Positions 8,046 through 18,085 of a stretch of DNA of 64,000 bases are shown here, piece by piece; the stretch's first letter is position 1, and each line of letters opens with the position of its first letter. Origin of the DNA: Streptomyces zingiberis. Its GTDB lineage: Bacteria; Actinomycetota; Actinomycetes; Streptomycetales; Streptomycetaceae. The notes beneath the pieces were generated by a model. The model made no database searches, was not told where the DNA came from, and was given only the letters and a program-made list of their open reading frames with translations. The DNA is taken from NCBI RefSeq assembly GCF_012034935.1, contig NZ_JAATEN010000006.1:186001-250000 (forward strand), given 5' to 3'. The translations under genes and the position numbers were made by a program.

Positions 8046-9116
8046 TCAGCGGGTTTCGGTGATCTTCGCCAGCGCCCGTGGCGCGTCGGGGTCCTGGCCC
8101 CGGGCGATGGTCACCTCGTAGGCCAGCAGCTGGAGCGGGAGGATCTCCAGCACCGGCTGCACCTCTTCGGCGACACCCGCGGTGGGCAGGGCGAACCCGG
8201 CGGAGGCGGTGGCGGCCTCCCGCTCGTCCCCGATCACCACGAGATCCGCGCCCCGGTCCCGCAGCCGGTCGAGCACCGGCCGGAGCGCCTCCCCGCCGCG
8301 CCCCTGGGGCACGACGGCGATCACCGGCGAGACGTTGTCGACCATGGCGAGCGGACCGTGCAGCAGGTCCGCTCCGGAGTAGGAGAGCGCCGGGATGTAG
8401 CTGGTCTCCATGAGCTTGAGGGCGCCCTCCTTCACCGTCGGGTAGCCGTAGCCGCGGGAGGTGAGCACCATGCGCTCGGCGAAGCGGTAGCGCCCGGCGA
8501 GCGCGCGGACCTCGTGCCCCCGGTCCAGGACCCGCCCCGCGAGGTCCGGCAGCACCCGGGCCGCCGAGCCGTCGCCGTCCGCCAGGCCCTCCACGAACAG
8601 GTACAGGGCCAGCAGTTCGGCGGTGTAGGTCTTCGTCGCGGGCAGCGCCCGCTCGGGACCGGCCAGGATGTCCACGTGGAACTCCGCCACGGCGGCGAGC
8701 GGCGAGGACGGGTTGTTGGTCACCGCGACGGTGATCGCGCCCCCCGCGCGGGCCGCCTCGGTGGACGCCACCAGGTCCGGTGAGCCGCCGGACTGGCTGA
8801 CGGCGACGACCAGCACGTCCGTGAGGCCGGGGCGGGCGCCGTAGGCCGTGGTGGTCGACATGGAGGTGAGCCCGCAGGGCATCCCCCGGCGGATCTCCAG
8901 CAGGTACTTCGCGTACAGGGCGGCGTGGTCGGAGGTGCCCCGCGCGGTCAGCAGGGCGAACCGGGGGCGGCGGGCCGCGACACGGCGGGCGGTCTCCCGG
9001 ATCGCGGCGGCCCCCTCGCCGAGGATCCGGGAGAGCACCGCGGGCTGTTCGGCGATCTCGCCGGCCATGACGCTGCCGGGGGTCTCGCCTCCGGGGAAGG
9101 GCTGCGTGACGGGCAT
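8046..9116 (-). CDS. double-SIS-domain aminosugar-phosphate deaminase/isomerase (NagB-II-like)
   Basis: A 356-residue protein with two SIS domains and no glutaminase domain. SIS1 carries RGTSDHAALYAKYLLE and VSQSGGSPDLV; SIS2 carries SRGYGYPTVKEGALKLMET and the SGADLLHGPLAMV catalytic loop. This layout is that of NagB-II/AgaS enzymes, which convert glucosamine-6-phosphate (or a related aminosugar phosphate) to fructose-6-phosphate plus ammonia. GGGAGG eight bases before the ATG supports the start. The gene diverges from dasR with a DasR-type operator in between, which fits a role in N-acetylglucosamine/chitin catabolism. The exact substrate is inferred. Confidence 0.85.
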   Translation of the reverse strand: MPVTQPFPGGETPGSVMAGEIAEQPAVLSRILGEGAAAIRETARRVAARRPRFALLTARGTSDHAALYAKYLLEIRRGMPCGLTSMSTTTAYGARPGLTDVLVVAVSQSGGSPDLVASTEAARAGGAITVAVTNNPSSPLAAVAEFHVDILAGPERALPATKTYTAELLALYLFVEGLADGDGSAARVLPDLAGRVLDRGHEVRALAGRYRFAERMVLTSRGYGYPTVKEGALKLMETSYIPALSYSGADLLHGPLAMVDNVSPVIAVVPQGRGGEALRPVLDRLRDRGADLVVIGDEREAATASAGFALPTAGVAEEVQPVLEILPLQLLAYEVTIARGQDPDAPRALAKITETR

Positions 9117-9246
9117 GCGGGCTGCCTCCCGTGGATCTGAGCGGCTCCCGGCCCGGCCTCCCGGCGGTGCGGGGGGCGCGGGGCCGCCGGCGGTGGGGGC
9201 GCGCCGGACGTTCCGGCGCGGGCGGACAGAGGCCAGCCTACCCGCG

Positions 9247-9262
9247 TTTGGTTTAGACCAAT
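9247..9262. promoter_or_regulatory. DasR operator (dre site)
   Basis: TTTGGTTTAGACCAAT closely matches the DasR-responsive element, a 16-bp dyad built on TGGTCTAGACCA, with one mismatched pair in the central half-site. It lies in the divergent region between the SIS-domain gene and dasR, about 130 bp from the former start and 250 bp from the latter. It could therefore serve both genes and autoregulation. Confidence 0.82.
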
Positions 9263-9314
9263 CGCCGCCCGGACCACCCCGACCGGGGGCGTTCCCGGGG
9301 CGAAGGGTGTATAA

Positions 9315-10322
<1,008 letters not shown>

Positions 10323-10744
10323 CGGGGCGGAACCCGCGCGCGGTCCTGACGGGGTGACATGCCCGGGGTACGCCGTGCCCCGGCGGCCGGACCAGTGGCC
10401 GGACCGCTGACGGCCCGTATCCCGGGGCGTGGCTCCCACCGGATCCCCCGGGCCCCCGGCCGCCGGGCCGAACTCCCGGTGCCACGCGGATGTCTGACGT
10501 GTGCCCGGGTACGAGGGGCGCGCGGAGCGCCCGCGGGGCGGAGGCGCCGGTCCGCGCCGGCGACTGCTACGGCGCGCGGTCCGGAGACCCGCCCGCAGGG
10601 TAACGGCATCTTCCACTTACCGGACAGTGGTTTCCACAATGTGTCCGTACCGGTATGCAGGCGTAGTGCACCTCCCGGTGGCACTCGCCTAGATTTCGCT
10701 GCGCGCACCGCAGGAGATCCCACCCGGAAATCGGAGACGCTCCC
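10323..10744 (+). promoter_or_regulatory. cstA upstream region with nested palindrome
   Basis: 422 bp without a gene. At 10621-10647, arms CGGACA and TGTCCG enclose a second dyad, GTGG-TTT-CCAC. The outer arm extends into TACCGG/CCGGTA. This looks like an operator, possibly for an IclR- or LacI-type repressor, ahead of cstA. A TAGATT -10-like hexamer lies at about 10691-10696. No known consensus is matched, and the controlling protein is unknown. Confidence 0.45.
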
Positions 10745-12946
10745 ATGCCAGAGTCAGATTCGGCTGCCCCACCCGCCGCCGTCCGGCGGCGGCCGACCCC
10801 GATATCGATCGCCGTCTGGACGGCCGTTGCCCTCCTGGGCGCCTCGGGGTGGGCCGTGCTCGCCCTCGCCCGGGGTGAGGAGGTGTCGGCCGCCTGGCTG
10901 GTCGTCGCCGCCCTCGGCTCGTACGCCATCGCCTACCGGTTCTACTCCCGCTTCATAGCCCGGCGCGTCCTGCGGGTGGACAAGACCCGGGCGACCCCGG
11001 CCGAACGGCTCGACAACGGTGTCGACTTCCACCCCACCGACCGCCGTGTGCTGCTCGGTCACCACTTCGCCGCGATCGCGGGCGCCGGCCCGCTCGTCGG
11101 TCCGGTCCTCGCGGCCCAGATGGGCTATCTCCCCGGCACCATCTGGATCGTCGTGGGCGTCATCCTCGCCGGTGCCGTCCAGGACATGGTCACGCTCTTC
11201 TTCTCCATGCGGCGGGACGGCAAGTCGCTGGGGCAGATGGCCCGGGAGGAGATCGGCCCGTTCGGTGGCGCCGCCGCCCTGATCGCCATCTTCGCCATCA
11301 TGATCATCCTGCTGGCGGTGCTCGCCCTGGTGGTCGTCAACGCGCTGGCCCACTCGCCGTGGGGCACCTTCTCCATCGCGCTGACCATCCCCATCGCCTT
11401 CTTCATGGGCTTCTACCTGCGGGTGCTGCGGCCGGGCCGGGTCACCGAGGTCTCGGTCATCGGCGTGGTGCTGCTGCTGTTCGCCATCGTCTCCGGCAGC
11501 TGGGTCGCCGAGTCGTCCTGGGCGGACACCTTCACCCTCACCCCCGGCACCCTGGTGATCTGGCTGGTGGTCTACGGCTTCTTCGCCTCCGTGCTGCCGG
11601 TGTGGATGCTGCTCGCCCCGCGGGACTACCTGTCGACCTTCATGAAGATCGGCACCATCGTCCTGCTGGCCCTGGGCGTCGCGTTCGCGCTGCCGACCAT
11701 GAAGATGGACGGCATCACGGAGTTCGCGGGTTCGGGCGCCGGCCCGGTCTTCGCCGGCTCGCTCTTCCCGTTCGTCTTCATCACCATCGCCTGCGGCGCG
11801 CTCTCCGGCTTCCACGCCCTGATCTCCTCGGGCACCACCCCGAAGATGATCCAGAAGGAGACCCAGGTCCGCATGATCGGCTACGGCTCCATGCTGATGG
11901 AGTCCTTCGTCGCGATCATGGCGCTGGTGGCGGCAAGCATCATCGACCCCGGTCTGTACTTCGCCATGAACGCCCCGGCCGGGCTCATCGGTGACAGCGT
12001 GCAGTCGGCGTCCGAGGCGGTCGCGAACCTCGGCTACACCATCACCCCCGAGCAACTGGCCGCCGCCGCCAAGGCCGTGGAGGAGGAGAGCCTGCTCTCC
12101 CGTACCGGTGGGGCCCCGACGCTGGCAGTCGGCATATCGGAGATCTTCTCCGCGGTCTTCGGCGGCGCCGGGATGAAGGCGTTCTGGTACCACTTCGCCA
12201 TCATGTTCGAGGCGCTCTTCATCCTCACCACCGTCGACGCGGGGACCCGGGTCGGCCGGTTCATGCTCCAGGACATGCTGGGCAACGTCTACAAGCCGTT
12301 CCGTGACGTCAGCTGGCGGCCGGGGGCCTGGATCGCGAGCGCCGTGGTCGTCGGCGCCTGGGGCTACTTCCTCTGGGTCGGCGTGCACGACCCGCTGGGC
12401 GGCATCTACCAGCTCTTCCCGCTGTTCGGCATCGCGAACCAGCTCCTCGCCGCCATCGCCCTGGCGGTCGCCACCACGCTGCTGATCAAGTCCGGACGGC
12501 TGAAATGGGCCTGGGTGACGGGTATTCCGCTCGCCTGGGACGTCGCCGTCACCTTCACGGCGAGCTGGCAGAAGATCTTCTCCTCCGACCCCGCGATCGG
12601 CTTCTTCGAGCAGCGCTCCGTCTACCGGCAGGCCATCGAGGACGGCAAGGTGCTGGCGCCCGCGAAGGACATGGACGACATGCACACCGTGGTCACCAAC
12701 GCGACCGTGGACGGCGTCCTCTCGGTGCTCTTCCTGGTGCTGGTCCTCGTGGTGCTGATCGACGCGGCACGGGTGTGCGTCAAGGCGATCCGCAACCCGG
12801 CGGAGAGCCGGCTCACGGAGGTCCCGCACGTGAAGTCCGAGCTCGTCGCCCCGGCCGGGCTCTGGCCCACCCGGGAGGAGAAGGCCGAACTGGCCACGGC
12901 CGGCGCCGCCCCCGCGAAGGGGAGCGATCCGGGGAGCCCGTCGTGA
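10745..12946 (+). CDS. cstA: carbon starvation protein A / pyruvate-peptide transporter CstA
   Basis: A 733-residue polytopic membrane protein with roughly 16-18 hydrophobic segments. It carries the CstA family signatures HHFAAIAGAGPLVGPVLAAQ (about 100-119) near the N-terminus and GALSGFHALISSGTTPK (about 351-367). Family members import pyruvate or peptides when carbon is scarce. The gene overlaps the downstream ybdD-like gene by four bases (GTGA), forming a two-gene operon as in enterobacteria (cstA-ybdD, btsT-yjiX). The upstream palindrome suggests repressor control. No paired LytTR-type sensor system is present nearby. Confidence 0.9.
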   Translation: MPESDSAAPPAAVRRRPTPISIAVWTAVALLGASGWAVLALARGEEVSAAWLVVAALGSYAIAYRFYSRFIARRVLRVDKTRATPAERLDNGVDFHPTDRRVLLGHHFAAIAGAGPLVGPVLAAQMGYLPGTIWIVVGVILAGAVQDMVTLFFSMRRDGKSLGQMAREEIGPFGGAAALIAIFAIMIILLAVLALVVVNALAHSPWGTFSIALTIPIAFFMGFYLRVLRPGRVTEVSVIGVVLLLFAIVSGSWVAESSWADTFTLTPGTLVIWLVVYGFFASVLPVWMLLAPRDYLSTFMKIGTIVLLALGVAFALPTMKMDGITEFAGSGAGPVFAGSLFPFVFITIACGALSGFHALISSGTTPKMIQKETQVRMIGYGSMLMESFVAIMALVAASIIDPGLYFAMNAPAGLIGDSVQSASEAVANLGYTITPEQLAAAAKAVEEESLLSRTGGAPTLAVGISEIFSAVFGGAGMKAFWYHFAIMFEALFILTTVDAGTRVGRFMLQDMLGNVYKPFRDVSWRPGAWIASAVVVGAWGYFLWVGVHDPLGGIYQLFPLFGIANQLLAAIALAVATTLLIKSGRLKWAWVTGIPLAWDVAVTFTASWQKIFSSDPAIGFFEQRSVYRQAIEDGKVLAPAKDMDDMHTVVTNATVDGVLSVLFLVLVLVVLIDAARVCVKAIRNPAESRLTEVPHVKSELVAPAGLWPTREEKAELATAGAAPAKGSDPGSPS

Positions 12947-13161
12947 GCGGCGCCGCCGTCCTCCGCGCCGGCCTGGCGCGGAGGCTGGCCCGGTTCCGCG
13001 CCGTGTGGCGGGAGCTGACCGGCGAGGCCGTCTACGACCGGTACGTCGCGTACACGCGGGCCCGCGACCCGCACGCGGAGGTACTCAGCCGGCGCGCCTT
13101 CGAGCGGTGGCGGGTGGACCGCCGTGAGGCGGACCCCCGCGAGGGCTTCCGCTGCTGCTGA
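12943..13161 (+). CDS. YbdD/YjiX family (DUF466) small protein
   Basis: A 72-residue basic protein with the family core GEAVYDRYVAYTRARDPHAEVLSRRAFERWR and a short cysteine-ending tail. The GTG start overlaps the cstA stop codon by four bases, so translation is coupled. In E. coli the homologues accompany the CstA/BtsT transporters and are thought to be needed for transport. The mechanism is not established. Confidence 0.88.
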   Translation: MSGAAVLRAGLARRLARFRAVWRELTGEAVYDRYVAYTRARDPHAEVLSRRAFERWRVDRREADPREGFRCC

Positions 13162-13176
13162 CCGCTCACCGCCCGG

Positions 13177-13226
13177 CGCCCGACGGCCCCGGTGCCCCCG
13201 GCCGGGGGCACCGGGGCCGTCGGGCG
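13177..13226 (+). terminator. strong hairpin terminator of cstA-ybdD
   Basis: A perfect inverted repeat of at least 22 bp (left arm starting CGCCCGACGGCCCCGGTG) around a minimal GGCC centre, 15 bp after the ybdD-like stop codon. There is no T-tract, as is usual in this genus. Confidence 0.85.
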
Positions 13227-13308
13227 TACCGGGGCCTCCCGGCCGCCGGGCGCGTGGGGCGGAGAACGCACGCGGCCACCGCCGGTCCCGTACGGCAGAC
13301 TGCCCGGC

Positions 13309-13809
13309 ATGGACCTCGTCATCCGCACCGCCCGCCCGGAGGAGTACCCGGCGCTGGGAGCACTGACCGCCGACGCCTATCTCGGCGACGACCTGCTGGA
13401 TTTCGGCGCCACGGACCCGTATCTCGGCACCCTGCGCGACGCCGCGGGGCGAGCCGCGCACACCGAGCTGCTGGTCGCCGCGGACGCGGTGGACGACCGG
13501 CCGCTGGGGTGCGTCGCGCATGTCCTGGCGGGCAGCCCGTACGTGGAGATCTCCCGTCCGGGCGAGGGCGAGTTCCGGATGCTCGCCGTGGCCCGGGAGG
13601 CGCGCGGCCGCGGGGCCGGGGAGGCGCTGGTCCGCGCCTGTCTGGCACGGAGCCGCGAGGCGGGGCACACCCGGGTGGCGCTCTCCACCCACCCCAGGAT
13701 GGTCTCCGCCCACCGCCTCTACCGCAGGCTGGGCTTCGTCCGGGCGCCGGAGCGGGACTGGGAGCCGGTGCCGGGGGAGCGGCTGCTCGCCTTCCTCCAC
13801 GAGTTCTGA
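13309..13809 (+). CDS. GNAT-family N-acetyltransferase
   Basis: A single-domain GNAT acetyltransferase of 166 residues. The N-terminal strand and helix LVIRTARPEEYPALGALTADAY start the fold. The acetyl-CoA pyrophosphate-binding loop VAREARGRGAGEALV (about 92-106) carries the R/Q-x-x-G-x-G/A signature. HRLYRRLGFV (about 138-147) closes the fold. The acceptor cannot be predicted. The ATG at 13309 is chosen because upstream in-frame codons are low-complexity GC-rich sequence. It stands alone between two terminator-like stretches. Confidence 0.85.
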   Translation: MDLVIRTARPEEYPALGALTADAYLGDDLLDFGATDPYLGTLRDAAGRAAHTELLVAADAVDDRPLGCVAHVLAGSPYVEISRPGEGEFRMLAVAREARGRGAGEALVRACLARSREAGHTRVALSTHPRMVSAHRLYRRLGFVRAPERDWEPVPGERLLAFLHEF

Positions 13810-14005
13810 GCCGCCGCCGGGCGCCCACTCCCGCACGGACGGCGCGGGGACGGCGCGGGGACGGCGCGCCGCGGGCCGCGGGAATCCCGAACGGGAACGC
13901 CCGGCCCTCCGCGGCAGCCGCCCGGCCGGTCACCACCGGGCCGGGTGGCGGCCCGCGGCCGGGCCGGGACGTGTTCCCCTGCAAACCCGCCCCGGCGGCC
14001 ACGAC

Positions 14006-14051
14006 ACACAACATCTAGTGGCGCTCGCACGGAGCGGCACAACATGTATGC
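14006..14051 (+). promoter_or_regulatory. tandem NrdR boxes upstream of nrdAB
   Basis: Box 1 ACACAACATCTAGTG (14006-14020) and box 2 GCACAACATGTATGC (14037-14051) both fit the NrdR consensus acaCwAtATaTwGtg. Their starts are exactly 31 bp apart, three helical turns, as required for cooperative NrdR binding. TATGCT at 14047-14052 is a good -10 hexamer embedded in box 2, so NrdR binding would cover the promoter. Confidence 0.82.
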
Positions 14052-14059
14052 TCATGCCC

Positions 14060-14200
14060 GCTGACGCGCCAGGGGAACCGGGTGAGAATCCCGGACTGTC
14101 CCGCAACGGTGTGGGGGCCGGCCACGCGCTGCCCCCGAGTCCGAGCACCTGCCGTCGGCACGCCCGGTTCGACCGATCCGGGCGTCAGCTTCCGTCCGGG
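14060..14200 (+). ncRNA. cobalamin (B12) riboswitch
   Basis: Contains the conserved core GGTGAGAATCCCGGACTGTC at 14081-14100, continuing CCGCAACGGT. The B12 box AGTCCGAGCACCTGCC is at 14138-14153. A helix CGCCCGG/CCGGGCG at 14161-14184 follows. The leader continues for about 110 bp to the nrdA start. In Streptomyces this riboswitch represses the B12-independent class Ia reductase when cobalamin is available for the class II enzyme. The boundaries are approximate. Confidence 0.93.
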
Positions 14201-14309
14201 CCCCGGGGACTGGGCCGGCGGACGTCACGCGGTGCCGCCCCTCCTCACGGCTGCCCGGGTGCGCCCGCGTCCGCTCCCCGCCGCCCGCCGAGCGAGGGAG
14301 AGCCCCCAC

Positions 14310-16916
14310 GTGACGATCGCGTCCGCCGATCCCGCGTCAGCCGGCCGTTCCGCGGAGCCTGCGGCCACCGCCGCCGACCGCGACGACCCCGGCACCGCCC
14401 TGCTGCGGTCCCTGACCGCGCTCACCGCCGACCTCCCCGCCACCGACCCCGGCCTGGTCGCCGCCATCGCGCTGCGCGGCCGGGAACCCGGCGCGGACGA
14501 GGCGGCACTGCGCGAGCTGGCGACGGAGGCGGCCGCCGGGCTGATCGCCGAGGACCCGGCCTACTCCCGGCTGGCGGCCCGCCTCCTCACCCGCGCCATC
14601 GCGGCCGAGGCCACCGGCCAGGGCGGCCACTCCTTCACCGCCTCGATCGCCACCGGGCACCGCGAGGGCCTGATCGCCGACCGCACGGCGGCCTTCGTCC
14701 GGGAGCACGCCGACCGGCTGGAGACCCTGGTGGAGACGGCGCTCGCCGACGGCGCCGACGACCGCTTCGGCTACTTCGGCCTGCGCACCCTCCACAGCCG
14801 GTACCTGCTGCGCCACCCGGTGACGCGCGAGGTGATCGAGACCCCGCAGTTCTTCCTGCTCCGGGTCGCCTGCGGACTGGCGGCCGATCCGGCCGGCGGC
14901 CCCGGCTCCCCGTCTCCCCGGCAGGCGGCGGACGGCGCGGCAGACGGCGGCTGGGACGGGACCGCCCCCCTGACCGGGACCGCCGAGGACCCCGTGACCG
15001 AGGTCGCCGCGCTCTACCGGCTGATGAGCCGCCTGGAGTACCTCCCCAGCTCCCCCACCCTCTTCAACTCCGGCACCCGTCACCCCCAGATGTCCTCCTG
15101 CTATCTGCTGGACTCCCCGCGCGACGAGCTGGACTCCCTGTACGAGCGCTACCACCAGGTCGCGCGGCTGTCGAAGCACGCGGGCGGCATCGGGCTGCCG
15201 TTCAGCCGGGTCCGCTCCCGCGGCTCCCTGATCCGCGGCACCAACGGCCGCTCCGGCGGCATCGTGCCGTTCCTGCGCACCCTCGACGCCTCGGTCGCCG
15301 CCGTCAACCAGGGCGGCCGCCGCAAGGGCGCCGCCTGCGTCTACCTGGAGCCCTGGCACGCCGACATCGAGGAGTTCCTGGAGCTGCGGGACAACACCGG
15401 CGAGGAGGCGCGCCGCACCCACAACCTCAATCTGGCCAACTGGATCCCGGACGAGTTCATGCGCCGGGTGGAGGCCGACACCCAGTGGTCGCTGTTCTCC
15501 CCCGCCGACGTGCCGGAACTGCCCGACCTGTGGGGCGCGGAGTTCGACGCCGCCTACCGGCGGGCCGAGGACGCCGGGCTCGCCGTCCGCCGGCTTCCCG
15601 CCCGCCAGCTCTACGCGCGGATGATGCGGACGCTGGCGCAGACCGGCAACGGCTGGATGACGTTCAAGGACACCGCCAACCGGACGGCGAACCAGACCGC
15701 CGAGCCCGGCAAGGTCATCCACTCCTCGAACCTCTGCACGGAGATCCTGGAGGTCTCCGACGACGGCGAGACCGCCGTGTGCAATCTGGGCTCGGTCAAC
15801 CTCGCCGCCCATGTGGCCCCCGGCGCGGGGCCGGGGAGCGCGGCCGCCGGGGACGACCCGGTGGCCGGGGCGATGGACTGGGAACGGCTGGACGCCACCG
15901 TCCGCACCGCCGTGACCTTCCTCGACCGGGTCGTGGACATCAACTTCTACCCGACCCCGCAGGCCGCCGCCTCCAACCGGCGCTGGCGCCCCGTCGGCCT
16001 GGGGGTGATGGGGTTGCAGGACGTCTTCTTCCGGCTGCGGCTGCCCTTCGACTCCCCCGCGGCCACCGCGCTCTCCACGGCGATCGCCGAGCGGATCATG
16101 CTCACCGCCTACGAGACCTCCTGCGCGCTGGCCGAGCGCCACGGCCCGCTGCCGGCCTGGTCCGCCACCCGCACCTCGCGCGGCGTCCTCCACCCGGACC
16201 ACTACCGGGACGGCTCCGCCGGCCCGCCGGCCACCGATCCGCGCCTGCCCGAGCGGTGGGAGGCGCTGCGCGCGCGGATCGCCGTGAGCGGGATGCGCAA
16301 CGCGCTCCTCCTCGCCGTCGCGCCGACCGCGACGATCGCCTCCATCGCCGGGGTGTACGAATGCGTCGAGCCGCAGGTGTCGAACCTCTTCAAACGCGAG
16401 ACGCTGTCCGGGGAGTTCCTCCAGGTCAACGCCTATCTGGTGGCCGAGCTCAAAGAGCTGGGCGTCTGGGACGCCCGCACCCGCGAGGCGCTGCGCGAGG
16501 CCGGTGGCTCCGTGCAGGACCTCACCGGGCTCCCGGCGGACCTGCGGGCCCGCTACCGGACCGCCTGGGAACTGCCGCAGCGGGCGCTGATCGACATGGC
16601 CGCCGCGCGCACGCCCTACCTCGACCAGGGCCAGTCGCTGAACCTCTTCCTGGCCACCCCCACCATCGGCAAGCTCAGCTCGATGTACGCCTACGCCTGG
16701 CGCAAGGGGCTGAAGACCACCTACTACCTGCGGTCCCGGCCGGCCACCCGGATCGCGCGGGCCGCCGGCGCGGCCGATGCCGGGACGGGCACCGGGACGG
16801 ACACCGGAGCCGGTGCCGCGCCCGGTGCCGCGCCCGGACCGGGAGCCGCCCCGCCACCCGGTGAGGCCGCCGCCTGCTCCCTGGAGAACCCCGAGTCCTG
16901 CGAGGCATGCCAGTGA
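14310..16916 (+). CDS. nrdA: class Ia ribonucleoside-diphosphate reductase, alpha subunit NrdA
   Basis: The catalytic subunit reducing NDPs to dNDPs. Active-site cysteines appear in SSCYLLD (about 262), NLCTEI (about 474) and VCNLGSVNL (about 490). The thioredoxin/glutaredoxin-facing tail is CSLENPESCEACQ at the C-terminus. The GTG at 14310 has GAGGGAG about 10 nt upstream and gives 868 residues. No canonical V-x-KRDG ATP-cone motif is seen at the N-terminus. Just before the cysteine tail is an Ala/Gly/Thr/Pro-rich linker of about 40 residues, presumably the flexible arm. It overlaps nrdB and is controlled by the NrdR boxes and B12 riboswitch upstream. Confidence 0.95.
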   Translation: MTIASADPASAGRSAEPAATAADRDDPGTALLRSLTALTADLPATDPGLVAAIALRGREPGADEAALRELATEAAAGLIAEDPAYSRLAARLLTRAIAAEATGQGGHSFTASIATGHREGLIADRTAAFVREHADRLETLVETALADGADDRFGYFGLRTLHSRYLLRHPVTREVIETPQFFLLRVACGLAADPAGGPGSPSPRQAADGAADGGWDGTAPLTGTAEDPVTEVAALYRLMSRLEYLPSSPTLFNSGTRHPQMSSCYLLDSPRDELDSLYERYHQVARLSKHAGGIGLPFSRVRSRGSLIRGTNGRSGGIVPFLRTLDASVAAVNQGGRRKGAACVYLEPWHADIEEFLELRDNTGEEARRTHNLNLANWIPDEFMRRVEADTQWSLFSPADVPELPDLWGAEFDAAYRRAEDAGLAVRRLPARQLYARMMRTLAQTGNGWMTFKDTANRTANQTAEPGKVIHSSNLCTEILEVSDDGETAVCNLGSVNLAAHVAPGAGPGSAAAGDDPVAGAMDWERLDATVRTAVTFLDRVVDINFYPTPQAAASNRRWRPVGLGVMGLQDVFFRLRLPFDSPAATALSTAIAERIMLTAYETSCALAERHGPLPAWSATRTSRGVLHPDHYRDGSAGPPATDPRLPERWEALRARIAVSGMRNALLLAVAPTATIASIAGVYECVEPQVSNLFKRETLSGEFLQVNAYLVAELKELGVWDARTREALREAGGSVQDLTGLPADLRARYRTAWELPQRALIDMAAARTPYLDQGQSLNLFLATPTIGKLSSMYAYAWRKGLKTTYYLRSRPATRIARAAGAADAGTGTGTDTGAGAAPGAAPGPGAAPPPGEAAACSLENPESCEACQ

Positions 16917-18019
16917 CCACCGAACCCCTGACCACCGGACCCGTCACCCGCGAACGCGCGGGCACCGAAGCCGCCACCCGGACGCCGTCCACCGGCACCG
17001 GCGCCGGCCGCCCCGCGGAGCGGAACCTGCTCGACCCCGGCTTCGAACTGACCCTGCGCCCGATGCGCTACCCGGCGTTCTACGAGCGCTACCGCGACGC
17101 GATCCGCAACACCTGGACCGTCGAGGAGGTCGACCTCCACTCCGACGTGGCGGACCTGGCCCGCCTCTCCGCCGGCGAGCGCCATCTCATCGGCCGTCTC
17201 GTCGCCTTCTTCGCGACCGGGGACTCGATCGTCGCCAACAACCTGGTGCTCACGCTCTACCAGCACATCAACTCCCCCGAGGCGCGGCTCTACCTCTCCC
17301 GCCAGCTCTTCGAGGAGGCCGTGCACGTCCAGTTCTACCTGACGCTGCTGGACACCTATCTCCCCGACCACGACGACCGGGCCGCCGCCTTCGCCGCCGT
17401 GGAGAACATCCCGTCGATCCGCGAGAAGGCCGAGTTCTGCTTCCGCTGGATGGACTCGGTGGAGAAGCTCGACCGGCTGGAGAGCAAGGAGGACCGACGG
17501 CGGTTCCTGCTCAATCTGATCTGCTTCGCCGCCTGCATCGAAGGGCTGTTCTTCTACGGGGCGTTCGCCTACGTCTACTGGTTCCGCTCGCGCGGGCTGC
17601 TGCACGGGCTGGCGACCGGCACCAACTGGGTGTTCCGTGACGAGTCGATGCACATGGACTTCGCGTTCTCGGTGGTGGACACCGTGCGCGAGGAGGAACC
17701 GGACCTCTTCGACGAGGAGATGGGCCGGCGGGTCACGGAGATGCTCCGCGAGGCGGTCGAGGCCGAACTGCGGTTCGCCCGCGATCTGTGCGGCGACGGG
17801 CTGCCCGGGATGAACACCGAGTCCATGCGGGCCTATCTGGAGTGCGTCGCCGACCAGCGGCTGCGCCGCCTCGGACTGCCGGCGTACTACGGCGCGCGCA
17901 ACCCGTTCCCGTTCATGGAGTTGCAGGGCGTGGAGGAGCTGACCAACTTCTTCGAGCGCCGTCCGTCGGCCTATCAGGTCGCGGTCGAGGGAGCCGTCTC
18001 TCTGGACGACGACTTCTGA
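16907..18019 (+). CDS. nrdB: class Ia ribonucleotide reductase, beta subunit NrdB
   Basis: The radical-bearing subunit. Iron ligands and the radical site are recognisable: WTVEEVDLHSD (first carboxylate), EEAVHVQFY (about 136-144: Glu, His and the radical Tyr in E-x-x-H-x-x-x-Y spacing), CIEGLFFYG (Glu) and ESMHMDF (Glu and His). The presence of the tyrosine indicates a class Ia rather than Ic enzyme. The first 40 residues are a Thr/Gly-rich extension. The ATG at 16907 overlaps nrdA by ten bases; a GTG at 16913 would give a four-base overlap. No third gene (nrdS) follows. Confidence 0.95.
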   Translation: MPVTTEPLTTGPVTRERAGTEAATRTPSTGTGAGRPAERNLLDPGFELTLRPMRYPAFYERYRDAIRNTWTVEEVDLHSDVADLARLSAGERHLIGRLVAFFATGDSIVANNLVLTLYQHINSPEARLYLSRQLFEEAVHVQFYLTLLDTYLPDHDDRAAAFAAVENIPSIREKAEFCFRWMDSVEKLDRLESKEDRRRFLLNLICFAACIEGLFFYGAFAYVYWFRSRGLLHGLATGTNWVFRDESMHMDFAFSVVDTVREEEPDLFDEEMGRRVTEMLREAVEAELRFARDLCGDGLPGMNTESMRAYLECVADQRLRRLGLPAYYGARNPFPFMELQGVEELTNFFERRPSAYQVAVEGAVSLDDDF

Positions 18020-18085
18020 TTCCGGGCGCCGTCCGCCACCGCGGGCGGGGCCCCGGCCGCCGGGCCGGGATCCCGTCCGCCGGGG

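Noticed and set aside
5970..8783. A 900-codon plus-strand frame across the kinase and SIS genes
   Set aside because: Runs antisense through two well-supported genes; low-complexity product; no ribosome-binding site.
10754..12829. A long minus-strand frame opposite cstA
   Set aside because: Antisense shadow with His/Gln/Asp/Gly-rich composition; cstA has clear family motifs and coupling to ybdD.
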